Source: [Mycobacterium] fortunisiensis (GTDB lineage Bacteria > Actinomycetota > Actinomycetes > Mycobacteriales > Mycobacteriaceae). Taken from it: a DNA stretch of 64,000 nucleotides. Below are positions 1 to 8,441 of the stretch, one piece after another (the stretch's first letter is position 1; each line of letters starts with the position of its first letter). Under the pieces are notes generated by a model that saw only the letters and a program-made list of their open reading frames with translations, did no database searches and was not told the DNA's origin. Position numbers and translations under genes: made by a program. The stretch spans positions 145,605 to 209,604 of the forward strand of contig NZ_VOMB01000024.1 in NCBI RefSeq assembly GCF_019050325.1. The letters are read 5' to 3'.

Positions 1-90
1 ACGCACCGGGGAGTTGACGCCGCCGGGTATGACGGCGCAGGCGTCGGCGAACAGCTGAGCCGACCGCTCAGTCTGTTTTTCCACAGGCAT
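1..90 (-). CDS. hemL: Glutamate-1-semialdehyde 2,1-aminomutase, N-terminal fragment (window edge)
   Basis: The reverse complement from 90 opens with ATG and reads 30 codons to the window edge, containing LFADACAVIPGGVNSPVR, the very typical N-terminus of HemL, the PLP enzyme that converts glutamate-1-semialdehyde to 5-aminolevulinate for heme. Only the first 30 residues are present; the rest lies outside. The other tetrapyrrole genes (hemA, hemC, hemD, hemB) lie about 18-23 kb further in on the same strand. In M. tuberculosis hemL also lies beyond hemB, so this edge fits a conserved backbone with a different set of intervening genes. The identification rests on the N-terminal motif only. Confidence 0.85.
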   Translation of the reverse strand, partial: MPVEKQTERSAQLFADACAVIPGGVNSPVR

Positions 91-226
91 GGCCACCAGT
101 GTCCCAGCCGGTGCAAATGCGTCAACTACGGGGTGTAGTGGACGCGACCCGGACGGCGTGACGCTCGATACAGTTGAACCGCGGGATGAGTTGCACGCGC
201 GCGTCCCGGGATGGAGGTGTTCGCCG

Positions 227-622
227 GTGGCCGACAAAGCAGAGGCCAACATGCAGATCGGTCAGGTTGCCGCGCGGACCGAGCTGTCGATTCGCACCAT
301 CCGTCACTACGACGAAACCGGCCTGGTGACACCGTCGGCCCGCAGCGCGGGCGGATTCCGGCTCTACACCGAACCCGACGTCCAACGGCTCCTGTTCATT
401 CGGCGGATGAAGACGCTCAACCTGACCCTCGCCGAGATGAAGGACCTCCTCGGGGCGCTGGACACCCTCAAGGACGACGGGGCCGGCGCGGCGGAACGAA
501 GTGCCGCCACCGAAACCCTGCACCGGTTTCAGGCCCGTACCGAAGAAGCCATCGGTCAGCTGCGTAAATACCTGGGCTTGGCCGAGGAGTTCGCCGAGTC
601 CCTGGCCGAGTACACCCGCTAA
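227..622 (+). CDS. MerR family transcriptional regulator
   Basis: A 131-residue protein. The N-terminal winged HTH reads MQIGQVAARTELSIRTIRHYDETGLV, with the R-x-x-R-x-Y-D/E signature of MerR proteins, followed by a second arginine-rich segment (FIRRMKTLNLTLAEMKDLL) and a C-terminal helix for dimerisation. It has no cysteine-rich metal site, so an organic effector is more likely than a metal. The reading frame is open back to 89, but a GGAGG at 213-217 sits nine bases before GTG 227, and homology begins just after it, so that start is preferred; ATG 251 is the alternative. It is followed by an SDR gene with a dyad in its promoter, the probable target. Confidence 0.85.
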   Translation: MADKAEANMQIGQVAARTELSIRTIRHYDETGLVTPSARSAGGFRLYTEPDVQRLLFIRRMKTLNLTLAEMKDLLGALDTLKDDGAGAAERSAATETLHRFQARTEEAIGQLRKYLGLAEEFAESLAEYTR

Positions 623-667
623 TCGATCCTGCGTCTCATTTCACAGCGTTCGCGACTTCGCGCAACC

Positions 668-687
668 CTACTCTTACGTTAGAGTAG
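668..687. promoter_or_regulatory. MerR-type operator/promoter dyad upstream of the SDR gene
   Basis: A near-perfect 20-bp inverted repeat, CTACTCT at 668-674 and AGAGTAG at 681-687 around a central ACGT, lies between the MerR gene and the SDR gene at 743. MerR proteins bind dyads of this size inside promoters with long -35/-10 spacing. The position and symmetry suggest the neighbouring regulator acts here. No confident -10/-35 pair is claimed. Confidence 0.55.
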
Positions 688-742
688 AGTTGTCAGCACG
701 GCGGCGGACGTCCCCGCCGCAACGGATCGAAAGGATGAGGTC

Positions 743-1492
743 ATGTTTGAACTCGACGGCAAGGTCGCCTTGGTGACCGGCGCCGGGCAGAACATCGGCG
801 AAGGGATCTCGCACGCCCTGGCCCGCCAGGGCGCCATCGTGGCGGTCAACGACTACCACCCCGAGCGGGCACAACGAGTCGTCGACGACATCAATGCCGC
901 CGGTAGGCGCGCCATCGCCGCACCCTTCGACGTCACCGACCTACCCGCGGTGACCGACGCCTTCGCGAAGGTCACCGAGCAGGTGGGGCCGGTCGACATC
1001 CTCATCAACGGTGCCGGCAACGGCGGCCCGGGCGAGCAGCTACACCAGTACACGTTCCGGGAGATGCCGATCGAGTACTGGCAGACCACGATCTCGGTCA
1101 ACCTCTTCGGGGTTCTCAACTGCTGCAAAGCCGCGATCGGGAGTATGGCGGACAGGGGGTGGGGGCGGATCGTGACGCTGTCGTCCGGCGCGGGCGAGAC
1201 GGGCCTCAACCTCGGCGTGTCCACTTATGGCGCAGCCAAGGGCGGGGCAACGGCATTCATGCGCCACCTCGCCGTCGAGAACGCCGCCCAGGGCGTGACA
1301 GCCAATACGATCGCCCTCGGCATGGTCTTGAAGGACACCACCGGAGTGGCAGAGATGGCCGCGGCAATCCCGGCCGGTCGCGTGGGCCGACCCGAAGATG
1401 TCGGTGCACTCGCCGTCTACCTGGTCTCCCCGGAGGCCTCGTGGATCACCGGGCAGACCATCAACCTCAACGGCGGCGCCTTCATCAAGTAG
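743..1492 (+). CDS. Short-chain dehydrogenase/reductase
   Basis: A 249-residue classical SDR. The cofactor loop is TGAGQNIGEG near residues 13-22, the structural motif is NGAGN near residue 92 in place of NNAG, and the catalytic S...YGAAK is present in the second half. The C-terminal ITGQTINLNGGAFIK is typical of FabG-like enzymes that oxidise or reduce an alcohol/ketone with NAD(P). The substrate cannot be told. The ribosome site AAGGATGAGG precedes ATG 743. It is probably controlled by the upstream MerR protein through the 668-687 dyad. Confidence 0.88.
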   Translation: MFELDGKVALVTGAGQNIGEGISHALARQGAIVAVNDYHPERAQRVVDDINAAGRRAIAAPFDVTDLPAVTDAFAKVTEQVGPVDILINGAGNGGPGEQLHQYTFREMPIEYWQTTISVNLFGVLNCCKAAIGSMADRGWGRIVTLSSGAGETGLNLGVSTYGAAKGGATAFMRHLAVENAAQGVTANTIALGMVLKDTTGVAEMAAAIPAGRVGRPEDVGALAVYLVSPEASWITGQTINLNGGAFIK

Positions 1493-1579
1493 GCCGTCAC
1501 GGCCTCAGACCGCCTGGCGCCGGGCGAAGTGCCAATCGCCCGGCACGGCAGTGAAATTCAGCTCAGAATCGGGACCGTT

Positions 1580-2137
1580 CTAAGTCCCGATGCACCTTTT
1601 GGAGCAGGCCAGCAGGAACCGGCGCAGTTCGGCCTCCTCCACATCGGCGAACTGCGGATCGGTTGCGCTGGCATAGATCCCAGCGGTGATCATCGAAATC
1701 GCCACCCGCCCGGCGGTATCCGGCTCGGGCCCCAACAGCAGTGCGGCGAACCGATCGCGGGTGTGCTGAAACTCTTCGTGCGTCTCGACCAGCTTCTGAA
1801 TGGTCCGGTCGGAGTAGAACAGTGCGGAGATCGGCCGGTGCTGCAGGGCAACCTCGATCAGGCCGCTGACGGCAACATCCTGCCGGGCTGCCGAGGTGGA
1901 CAACACCTCGGCGATCCGCGTCACGTGTTCGATGGCATCGAACACCGGCTGGACGACGGCCAGTGCAATGTCGTCTTTGGACTGAAATTGGTAGTACACC
2001 GCACCTTTTCGCACCCCGATGCGGTCGGCGATCATCTGCAGTGACGTACCGCTGACGCCGTGTTCGGCGAACAGCTCCAGTGCGGCAGCAAGCACACGGT
2101 CCCGCGCGAAACGACGGGTTGTCGACGGCTTCGCCAA
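1580..2137 (-). CDS. TetR family transcriptional regulator
   Basis: A 185-residue protein with an N-terminal TetR HTH: RVLAAALELFAEHGVSGTS, then the recognition helix region IADRIGVRKGAVYYQFQSKDDI at about residues 36-57. The C-terminal part is a helical ligand-binding domain of the usual length. It is divergent from the mmpS-mmpL pair across about 200 bp, so it is likely the local repressor of that exporter. It is convergent with the SDR gene, from which 87 bases separate it. Confidence 0.88.
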   Translation of the reverse strand: MAKPSTTRRFARDRVLAAALELFAEHGVSGTSLQMIADRIGVRKGAVYYQFQSKDDIALAVVQPVFDAIEHVTRIAEVLSTSAARQDVAVSGLIEVALQHRPISALFYSDRTIQKLVETHEEFQHTRDRFAALLLGPEPDTAGRVAISMITAGIYASATDPQFADVEEAELRRFLLACSKRCIGT

Positions 2138-2258
2138 GTGGCGCTCCTCCTCATGCCGGCACGCCCCAGTTCAAGCGTCGATCGACTCTAACCCGCCTCC
2201 CGGCGAGACCGAGCGCGAGCTGCCCGGCTTGTCCCCACTTGGCCACTCGGCTAAGTTT

Positions 2259-2286
2259 TTGACAGTAGTCGGACAAGTTTTACAAG
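2259..2286 (+). promoter_or_regulatory. Possible promoter of mmpS-mmpL with ACAAGT direct repeat
   Basis: TTGACA at 2259-2264 is a consensus -35 box. TACAAG at 2281-2286, 16 bases downstream, is a possible -10. Two direct ACAAGT copies ten bases apart (starting about 2273) overlap this region and could belong to a regulator site. It sits in the divergent TetR/mmpS intergenic region. The -10 match is weak. Confidence 0.35.
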
Positions 2287-2339
2287 TCATACGGCCAATC
2301 AGATCGATATTTTTCTACAAACCCCCAAGGAGATCGAGC

Positions 2340-2771
2340 GTGTTGTGGGTGCTCAAACGCGGATGGCTGCCCATCCTCATCGTCATTGCGCTGGCGATCG
2401 CGGGCCTGACGGTCAGCCGGATACGCGGCGTGTTCGCCTCTGAGGGCCCGCCGGTCGCACCGATCGAATTCGCGAACGACCCCGATCCGTTCGATCCCAA
2501 GGAGGTGACCTACGAGGTATTCGGCCCCGCCGGCGCGCGGGTCGACGTGCACTATGTGGATCTGAAGGGCAGGCCGCAGAAGGTCATCGGAGCGGTACTC
2601 CCCTGGCGCCTTGAACTGTCCACCACCGCACCCGCGGCGTCCGTCAGCGTCGTCGCCCAGGGCACCGCGCCGCACCTGGGCTGCCGAATCCTCGTCGACG
2701 ACGAGGTGCGGGATGAACGAATCGTCGACGGCTTCAACGTCCAGACCTACTGCATCGTGAAATCCGCATGA
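2340..2771 (+). CDS. mmpS: MmpS family accessory protein
   Basis: A 143-residue protein with an N-terminal cytoplasmic stub, one membrane segment (about residues 9-26, WLPILIVIALAIAGLTVSRI) and a periplasmic beta-rich domain with VTYEVFGPAGARVDVHYVD and two C-terminal cysteines (LGCRILVDD and TYCIVKSA), the classical MmpS layout. MmpS proteins work with MmpL transporters in lipid or siderophore export. Start: AAGGAG at 2327-2332 precedes GTG 2340 by seven bases; the frame is open further upstream, but that part has no homology. It overlaps mmpL by four bases (ATGA at 2768), so the two are translationally coupled. Confidence 0.92.
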   Translation: MLWVLKRGWLPILIVIALAIAGLTVSRIRGVFASEGPPVAPIEFANDPDPFDPKEVTYEVFGPAGARVDVHYVDLKGRPQKVIGAVLPWRLELSTTAPAASVSVVAQGTAPHLGCRILVDDEVRDERIVDGFNVQTYCIVKSA

Positions 2772-5686
2772 GCCGGCATTCCCACAATGGCCCTGCCACA
2801 CCCACCGACACCGCGCCGGCTCCGACGCACGAGCACGCCCACTTCGGCCGGACCGCCCGGTTGATCCGACGCCTGTCGGTTCCCTTCCTGCTGCTCTGGA
2901 TCGCTGTCGCGGTGTTTTTCAACGTCGCGGCTCCCCAGCTGGAGAAGGTGGGCGAGATGCGTTCGGTGTCGATGAGCCCCGACCGTGCGCCGGCGGTGGT
3001 CGGGATGCAGCGCATCGGTCAAGTGTTCAACGAGTACAAGTCCAACAGCTCGGTGATGATCGTGTTGGAGGGGCAGGAACCACTCGGCGAGGACTCGCGC
3101 CGCTACTACACCGCGTTGATCGAGCGGCTGCGCGCCGACGCGCACGTCGAACACGTCCAAGACCTGTGGAGTGACAGCCTGACCGCGCCCGGTGTGCAGA
3201 GCGGCGACGGGAAATCGGTTTACATCCAGGTGAATACCGCCGGCAACCAAGGTGAGGCGCTGGCCAACGAGTCGATCCGGGCGGTCCGCGACATCGTCGC
3301 CGACGCGCCCGCGCCCAACGGTGTCCAAGCGTTCGTCACCGGATCGTCAGCGTTGTCCGCCGACCAGGAATCGGCCGGCCACACCAGCATGCGGTTGGTC
3401 GAGATACTGACCTTCGCCGTCATCGCCGTCATGGTGCTGTTGTTCTTCCGCTCGGTGATCACCACCATCCTGATCCTCGTCATGGTGTTCGTCAGCCTGC
3501 TGACCGTGCGCGGAGTGGTGGCATTCCTGGGCTTCCACGACCTGATCGGGCTGTCTACGTTCGCGACGAGTCTGTTGGTCACGTTGGCAATCGCCATCGC
3601 CGTCGACTATGCGATCTTTCTGGTCGGGCGGTATCAGGAGGCCCGCGGGAACGGCGAGGATCCAGAAGCGGCGTACTACACCATGTTTGGTGGCACCGCA
3701 CACGTGATCGTCGGATCCGGACTGACCATCGCCGGCGCGACGTTCTGCCTCAGCTTCACCCGCCTGCCGTACTTCCAGACTCTGGGTGTGCCCCTGGCGC
3801 TGGGCATGCTGGTGCTGATCGCCACCGCCATGACGTTCGGGCCCGCGATCATCACCGTCGCCACCCGGTTCGGGCTGTTCGAACCCAGACGAGCGATGCG
3901 GCAACGAGGTTGGCGCAAGATGGGCGCGGCGGTGGTCCGCTGGCCCGGCCCGATCCTGGTGGCGGCGCTGGCGGCCGCGATGGTGGGGCTGTTGACCTTG
4001 CCCGGCTACCAGACCAGCTACAACGACCGCAACTACCTGCCCGACGACATCGAGGCCAACGTGGGCTACGCGGCCGCGGACCGACACTTCTCCCAAGCGA
4101 GGCTCAACCCCGAGATGTTGATGATCGAAACCAACCGCGACCTGCGCAACCCGGCGGACTTCCTGGTCCTCGAGAAAGTCGCCAAGGCAATCTTCTACGC
4201 CGACGGGATCGCCCGCGTGCAGGCGATCACCCGCCCCGAAGGCGATCCGCTGGAACATTCGACGATCCCCTACGTGATGAGCCAGCAGAACACCACCCAG
4301 GTGCTCAACCAGGAATTCATGGCGGCACGGATGACCGACATGCTGGCTCAGGCCGACGACATGCAGAAGACCATCGAGCAGATGGAGAAGATGCAGGGCA
4401 TCACCACCCAGATGGCCGACACCACACACCAGATGGTGACGCAGATGAAGGACATGGCCATCGGTGTGCAGGAAATGCGGGACCACATCGCGGTTTTCGA
4501 CGATTTCTTCCGCCCGATGCGCAACTACTTCTACTGGGAACCGCACTGCTACGACATCCCGGTCTGCTGGGCGATGCGGTCGATCTTCGACACCCTCGAC
4601 GGGATCAGCTCGATGACCGACGACATCCAGGCCATGGTTCCCCAGATGGAACGTCTCGATTCCCTGATGCCGCAGATGGTCGCGATCATGCCGTCGATGA
4701 TCGACACCATGAAGTCGATGAAGGCCATGATGCTCACCATGCAGCAGACCCAGAGCGGTATGCAGGCACAGATGCGCATCATGGCGGACAACTCCACCGC
4801 CATGGGTGACGCGTTCGACGCGTCCAAGAACGACGACTCCTTCTACCTACCCCCAGAAGCCCTGGACAACAAGGACTTCGAGAAGTCACTGGAGCAGTTC
4901 ATCTCGCCCGACGGCCGGGCCGCCCGGTTCATCATCACGCACGAGGGTGATCCGATGTCGGCCGAAGGCATCGCGAAGATCGACGCGATCAAGAAGGTGG
5001 CGCTGAAGGCGCTCAAGGGCACCCCACTGGAGGGATCGACGATCTATCTGGGCGGCACGGCGGCGACCTTCAAGGACATGGCCGACGGCACCCGCTACGA
5101 CTTGCTGATAGCCGGAATCGCGGCCGCCGTCTTGATTTTCATCATCATGCTGATCTTGACCCGGGCCATCGTGGCTGCCGCGGTGATCGTGGGCACCGTG
5201 GTGCTCTCGCTCGGCGCCTCGTTCGGGTTGTCGGTGCTGCTGTGGCAGCACATCCTGGGCATCGAGTTGCACTGGATGGTGCTGCCGATGGCGGTGATCA
5301 TCCTGCTGGCGGTCGGTGCCGATTACAACCTGCTCGTCGTGGCCCGGCTCAAAGAAGAGATCGCGGCCGGTCTCAACACCGGGCTCATCCGCACGATGGG
5401 CGGCAGCGGTTCGGTCGTCACCGCGGCCGGAATGGTGTTCGCCTGCACCATGATGACGATGGCCGTCAGCGATCTCACCGTCATCGGGCAGGTCGGCACC
5501 ACCATCGGACTGGGGCTGCTGTTCGACACCCTGGTGGTCCGGTCGTTCATGACACCGGCGATCGCCACCCTGCTGGGCCGCTGGTTCTGGTGGCCGCAGC
5601 GGGTCCGCGCCCGGCCCGTCTCGCAGCCCTGGCCGGCAACCGGGCATGGTTCAAGAGAGCTCGTGGACAGCGAGGCTCACCCATGA
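2768..5686 (+). CDS. mmpL: MmpL family RND transporter
   Basis: A 972-residue transporter of full MmpL length. The first membrane helix is near residues 38-54, a periplasmic domain follows, then a helix bundle (about 210-370) with the conserved AIAVDYAIFLVGRYQE segment, a second periplasmic domain and a second bundle (about 780-945) with the matching AVGADYNLLVVARLKE segment; the two DY pairs belong to the proton relay. Residues about 520-700 form a methionine- and glutamine-rich coiled-coil insert with a cysteine pair (HCYDIPVC), the hallmark of MmpL4/MmpL5-type proteins. The exported substrate (siderophore, glycopeptidolipid or other lipid) cannot be told. It forms an operon with mmpS and is probably repressed by the divergent TetR protein. 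Confidence 0.93.
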   Translation: MSRHSHNGPATPTDTAPAPTHEHAHFGRTARLIRRLSVPFLLLWIAVAVFFNVAAPQLEKVGEMRSVSMSPDRAPAVVGMQRIGQVFNEYKSNSSVMIVLEGQEPLGEDSRRYYTALIERLRADAHVEHVQDLWSDSLTAPGVQSGDGKSVYIQVNTAGNQGEALANESIRAVRDIVADAPAPNGVQAFVTGSSALSADQESAGHTSMRLVEILTFAVIAVMVLLFFRSVITTILILVMVFVSLLTVRGVVAFLGFHDLIGLSTFATSLLVTLAIAIAVDYAIFLVGRYQEARGNGEDPEAAYYTMFGGTAHVIVGSGLTIAGATFCLSFTRLPYFQTLGVPLALGMLVLIATAMTFGPAIITVATRFGLFEPRRAMRQRGWRKMGAAVVRWPGPILVAALAAAMVGLLTLPGYQTSYNDRNYLPDDIEANVGYAAADRHFSQARLNPEMLMIETNRDLRNPADFLVLEKVAKAIFYADGIARVQAITRPEGDPLEHSTIPYVMSQQNTTQVLNQEFMAARMTDMLAQADDMQKTIEQMEKMQGITTQMADTTHQMVTQMKDMAIGVQEMRDHIAVFDDFFRPMRNYFYWEPHCYDIPVCWAMRSIFDTLDGISSMTDDIQAMVPQMERLDSLMPQMVAIMPSMIDTMKSMKAMMLTMQQTQSGMQAQMRIMADNSTAMGDAFDASKNDDSFYLPPEALDNKDFEKSLEQFISPDGRAARFIITHEGDPMSAEGIAKIDAIKKVALKALKGTPLEGSTIYLGGTAATFKDMADGTRYDLLIAGIAAAVLIFIIMLILTRAIVAAAVIVGTVVLSLGASFGLSVLLWQHILGIELHWMVLPMAVIILLAVGADYNLLVVARLKEEIAAGLNTGLIRTMGGSGSVVTAAGMVFACTMMTMAVSDLTVIGQVGTTIGLGLLFDTLVVRSFMTPAIATLLGRWFWWPQRVRARPVSQPWPATGHGSRELVDSEAHP

Positions 5687-5703
5687 CGGAGCCGGCGTGG
5701 TCA

Positions 5704-6087
5704 CTACGCCGGGGTCAGCGCGAACACCGGGTGATCGGCGTCGTCGGGCAGGTCACGGAAATAGCCCTCCACCACCTTGCCGGCCAGCGGCCGGTATGCC
5801 GCGATCACCGGCCCGCGCTGCGGCACCGGCACCTCGGCCGCGACATAGTCGTCAGAGCCGAGCCGGACGCGCGGCTGAGCCCGCACATTGCGTACCCAGT
5901 CCGACTCACCGCGGGTGGAGACCAGGTATTTCACGCCGTCGATCACCGGGACGACGACGGGGATCTGCTGCGCCTGGCCGCTGCCGCGCCGGGTCACGGT
6001 CAACGTCTGACTGCGGCCGGCACCGGTGGCCATCGCGATGCGGTTGACCACGTTCCGGACAAACCAGGGCGGTTTGAGGTAAGCCAT
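5704..6087 (-). CDS. Ddn-like F420-dependent nitroreductase/quinone reductase family protein
   Basis: A 127-residue protein with the split-barrel fold signature of the deazaflavin-dependent nitroreductase family: TLTVTRRGSGQAQQIPVVV, VDGVKYLVSTRGESDWVRNVRA and a GYFRDLPDDADHPVFAL tail. Such proteins use F420H2 to reduce quinones or nitro compounds. The frame is open upstream to 6189, but homology begins at MAYLKPPWF, so ATG 6087 is chosen. It is divergent from the peroxidase operon; a TGAACC box on this strand (6154-6149) overlaps that operon's control region. Confidence 0.82.
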   Translation of the reverse strand: MAYLKPPWFVRNVVNRIAMATGAGRSQTLTVTRRGSGQAQQIPVVVPVIDGVKYLVSTRGESDWVRNVRAQPRVRLGSDDYVAAEVPVPQRGPVIAAYRPLAGKVVEGYFRDLPDDADHPVFALTPA

Positions 6088-6126
6088 GGCTCCAGTCTGC
6101 GTGCTTGCCGGCCGCGGCACCACCGA

Positions 6127-6154
6127 ATACCGACCCGGTGGTGGCCCCGGTTCA
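6127..6154 (-). promoter_or_regulatory. Possible ECF sigma promoter for the Ddn-like gene
   Basis: On the minus strand TGAACC (6154-6149) is followed after 16 bases by CGGTAT (6132-6127). The -35 is identical to the opposite plus-strand box at 6161-6166, forming the inverted repeat GGTTCA-N6-TGAACC. The -10 departs from the CGT core, so this is a weaker candidate than its partner. Confidence 0.35.
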
Positions 6155-6160
6155 CGGCAA

Positions 6161-6188
6161 TGAACCTTCGGGTCCCGGCGTGCGTACA
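6161..6188 (+). promoter_or_regulatory. SigL-like ECF promoter of the peroxidase-cytochrome-sigma-antisigma operon
   Basis: TGAACC (6161-6166), a 16-base spacer, then CGTACA (6183-6188). This matches the published form of M. tuberculosis SigL promoters as I recall it (TGAACC at -35, CGT-type -10). It lies about 40 bases before ATG 6230, the first gene of the operon that encodes a SigL-like factor, so it implies positive autoregulation. Confidence 0.65.
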
Positions 6189-6229
6189 CCTACGGGTACA
6201 CCCAGACCCCAACCCCAGGCAGGTCGTCC

Positions 6230-7330
6230 ATGGACCCGAGATCGGTCATCCCCTCCTCATGGCGCGGTAGTGCGGTCAGTCGGCGCAGCGTCATCGTCGG
6301 CATCGCGGCCGTCGGCGGCTTCCTGGCCGCCGACCTCGGCACCATGCTGTACGCCCGTGGTCCGCTGGGATCGCAGCGACGGTTGACCCCGCAGGCATTC
6401 GTCGACGCGTTTCACACGGTCGCCGGAGTGCACCGCGGCTATCGCCTCAACCACGCCAAAGGGGTGGCGGTCGCCGGGTACTTCGACAGCAATGGTGCGG
6501 GCGCCGAACTCACCAAGGCCGCAGTCTTCCGGGCCGGCCGCACACCGCTGGTCGGGCGGTTCTCGCTGCCCGGCGGTGATCCGGCAATTTCCGATACCAC
6601 TGCCGCCCCGCGCGGCCTGGGCTTGGCGATCGGATATCCCGGCGCCGGACAATGGCGCACCGCGATGTTGAACCTGCCTGTGTTCCAGGACAATTCGGTG
6701 CAGGGATTCTATGACCGGCTGCTGGCATCCACACCGGTGCCCGGTACCGGCAAGCCGGACCCCGCGGCCATGGCACGCTTTCTGGCGGACCATCCCGAAA
6801 CCGCCGCAGCCCTGGCGACCATCAAACAGCAACCGCCCACCTCCGGTTTTGCCGACAGCACCTTCCGCGGGCTCAACGCCTTCTACTTTGTGGATGCGGT
6901 CGGTAACCGCTCACCGGTGCGATGGTCGCTGAGCCCGTTGCGGCCGGTGATGCCACCACCCACCTCCGCGGTCAGTCCGAATTGGCTGTTCGACAACGTT
7001 GTTCGCGACATCCGGTCCACCCCGTTGCGCTGGCGGTTACTGGTGACGATCGGTGAACCGCAGGACGACGTGCGCGACGCGACCATCGCCTGGCCGGCCG
7101 ATCGCCGCACCATCGACACCGGCACCGTGGTGCTCGACTCGATCGCCACCGAGGCCGCAGGCAACGCCCGCGATGTCAACTTCGACCCGATGGTGCTACC
7201 GGAGGGAATCGAGCCGTCGGAGGATCCGCTGCTGGCGGCGCGTTCGGCGGTGTATGCGGCCTCGTTTCGCCGCCGTGCCGGTGTTACCGGAGCCGCCCCG
7301 CAGGTCGAGGTCGGGAGCGTGGCGCAATGA
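6230..7330 (+). CDS. Membrane-anchored catalase-fold heme peroxidase
   Basis: A 366-residue protein of the small catalase family (SrpA-like). Residues about 17-41 carry an RR pair and a hydrophobic stretch (RRSVIVGIAAVGGFLAADL), a signal anchor or Tat-type signal that would place the enzyme outside the membrane. The distal heme histidine is in YRLNHAKG (about H75), and the proximal heme ligand is in RSAVYAASFRRR near the C-terminus (about Y342). It lacks the long arms of true catalases, and such minimal forms usually act as peroxidases on organic substrates. ATG 6230 overlaps no gene; the next gene starts at the stop (ATGA at 7327), which suggests electron or functional coupling with cytochrome b561. 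Confidence 0.85.
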   Translation: MDPRSVIPSSWRGSAVSRRSVIVGIAAVGGFLAADLGTMLYARGPLGSQRRLTPQAFVDAFHTVAGVHRGYRLNHAKGVAVAGYFDSNGAGAELTKAAVFRAGRTPLVGRFSLPGGDPAISDTTAAPRGLGLAIGYPGAGQWRTAMLNLPVFQDNSVQGFYDRLLASTPVPGTGKPDPAAMARFLADHPETAAALATIKQQPPTSGFADSTFRGLNAFYFVDAVGNRSPVRWSLSPLRPVMPPPTSAVSPNWLFDNVVRDIRSTPLRWRLLVTIGEPQDDVRDATIAWPADRRTIDTGTVVLDSIATEAAGNARDVNFDPMVLPEGIEPSEDPLLAARSAVYAASFRRRAGVTGAAPQVEVGSVAQ

Positions 7331-7872
7331 GCGCGCCGGTACGCGCGGAGTCCCGCTACGCCGTCGGCACTCGCGTGCTGCATTGGGTGGCCGCAACCCT
7401 GGTGTTCGCCACCCTGCTCGTCGGGTTCGTCCTGGCCAACTCGCTGGCGGACTACGGAGTGCTGCTGAGTCTGCACAAAGCCCTGGGGACACTGGTTTTC
7501 GTGGTGTTCGTCGTCCGCGTGATCAACCGACTCACCGATCGCGGGCCCGCGCTGCCTGCCACGGTCGGACAAGCCGAGCGCGTCGCGGTCATCGGCTCGG
7601 AGCTCGGCATGTACGTGCTGCTGCTGATGCAACCGTTGCTGGGCTGGGCGATGCTGTCGGCGAGTGGGGTTCCGGTCGCCCTGGGTGACACGCTGCGGCT
7701 GCCGCCGATCGCCCCGCTCGACGCCGGCCTGTTCGGTCTCCTCCGCAACTGTCACTCAGTGGTGGCCTATGCCCTGGTCGTACTGATCGCCGCGCACGTG
7801 TCGGCGGTACTGTTGCACACGTTGACATTGCGCGACGGCATGCTGCGCAGAATGACTTTCGGGAAGCGCTGA
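7327..7872 (+). CDS. Cytochrome b561 family membrane protein
   Basis: A 181-residue four-helix membrane protein. Candidate heme-b histidines are in RVLHWVAAT (helix 1), SLHKALGT (helix 2) and the pair NCHSVVAYALVV and IAAHVSAVL (helix 4), matching the YodB/CybB-type cytochrome b561 pattern. It would pass electrons across the membrane, plausibly from the quinone pool to the upstream peroxidase. It overlaps the peroxidase gene by four bases and is followed after two bases by the sigma factor gene, so all four genes form one unit. Confidence 0.88.
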   Translation: MSAPVRAESRYAVGTRVLHWVAATLVFATLLVGFVLANSLADYGVLLSLHKALGTLVFVVFVVRVINRLTDRGPALPATVGQAERVAVIGSELGMYVLLLMQPLLGWAMLSASGVPVALGDTLRLPPIAPLDAGLFGLLRNCHSVVAYALVVLIAAHVSAVLLHTLTLRDGMLRRMTFGKR

Positions 7873-7874
7873 GT

Positions 7875-8441
7875 ATGGCGAACCGACCACGACGTCGCCG
7901 GCTGTCGGCCGGAAGGCAGGCGCGCGGCGCCGACGACCGGCTGTTGACCGCGCTGTACACCGATCACGGCGCTGCGGTGCGGCGATTCGTCGCCGGCCAC
8001 GTCGTCGACGTACAGCAGCGCGAGGACGTCGTGCAGGAGACTTTCGCGCGGGCGTGGAAGAACATCGACCAGATCGACGCAACCCAGGGCAATCCCCGAT
8101 CGTTCCTGTTCACGGTGGCCCACAACGTCATCGTCGACCAATGGCGGCGCAGGTCACGCCGGAGCGAAGTACTTGTCGACACCGACACCGACCTCGGCAC
8201 CGCCATCACGCCGCCGAGCCCGGATGCCGTCAACAAGTCCCTGGAACGGATCGTCATCGGGGAATCGCTGCAACGGTTGTCCCCCGAACATCGCGAGGTG
8301 GTCAAGGCGCTGTACTTCGACGATCTCACCCTTGCCGAGGCAGCCGAACGGCTCAATGTTGCTGTCGGGACCGTGAAATCACGCAGTTACTACGCAGTGC
8401 GCGCGCTGCGCAGTGTGTTCGACGAGATGGGGCTGCTGTGA
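7875..8441 (+). CDS. ECF (sigma-70 family) sigma factor, SigL-like
   Basis: A 188-residue ECF factor. Region 2 spans about residues 22-95 (YTDHGAAVRRFV, REDVVQETFARAWKN, RSFLFTVAHNVIVDQWRR). Region 4 spans about 125-180 (LQRLSPEHREVVKALYFDD, then the HTH LAEAAERLNVAVGTVKSR). No extra C-terminal domain is present. The paired anti-sigma gene resembles RslA, and the operon is preceded by a TGAACC-N16-CGTACA promoter, so it is called SigL-like. A plain ortholog of M. tuberculosis sigL is not certain because the neighbours differ. Confidence 0.85.
   Translation: MANRPRRRRLSAGRQARGADDRLLTALYTDHGAAVRRFVAGHVVDVQQREDVVQETFARAWKNIDQIDATQGNPRSFLFTVAHNVIVDQWRRRSRRSEVLVDTDTDLGTAITPPSPDAVNKSLERIVIGESLQRLSPEHREVVKALYFDDLTLAEAAERLNVAVGTVKSRSYYAVRALRSVFDEMGLL

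Noticed and set aside
175..204. TGAACC at 175-180 as another SigL-like promoter
   Set aside because: The bases 16 positions further on are GCGCGC, without a CGT core at the right distance, so the match is only half.
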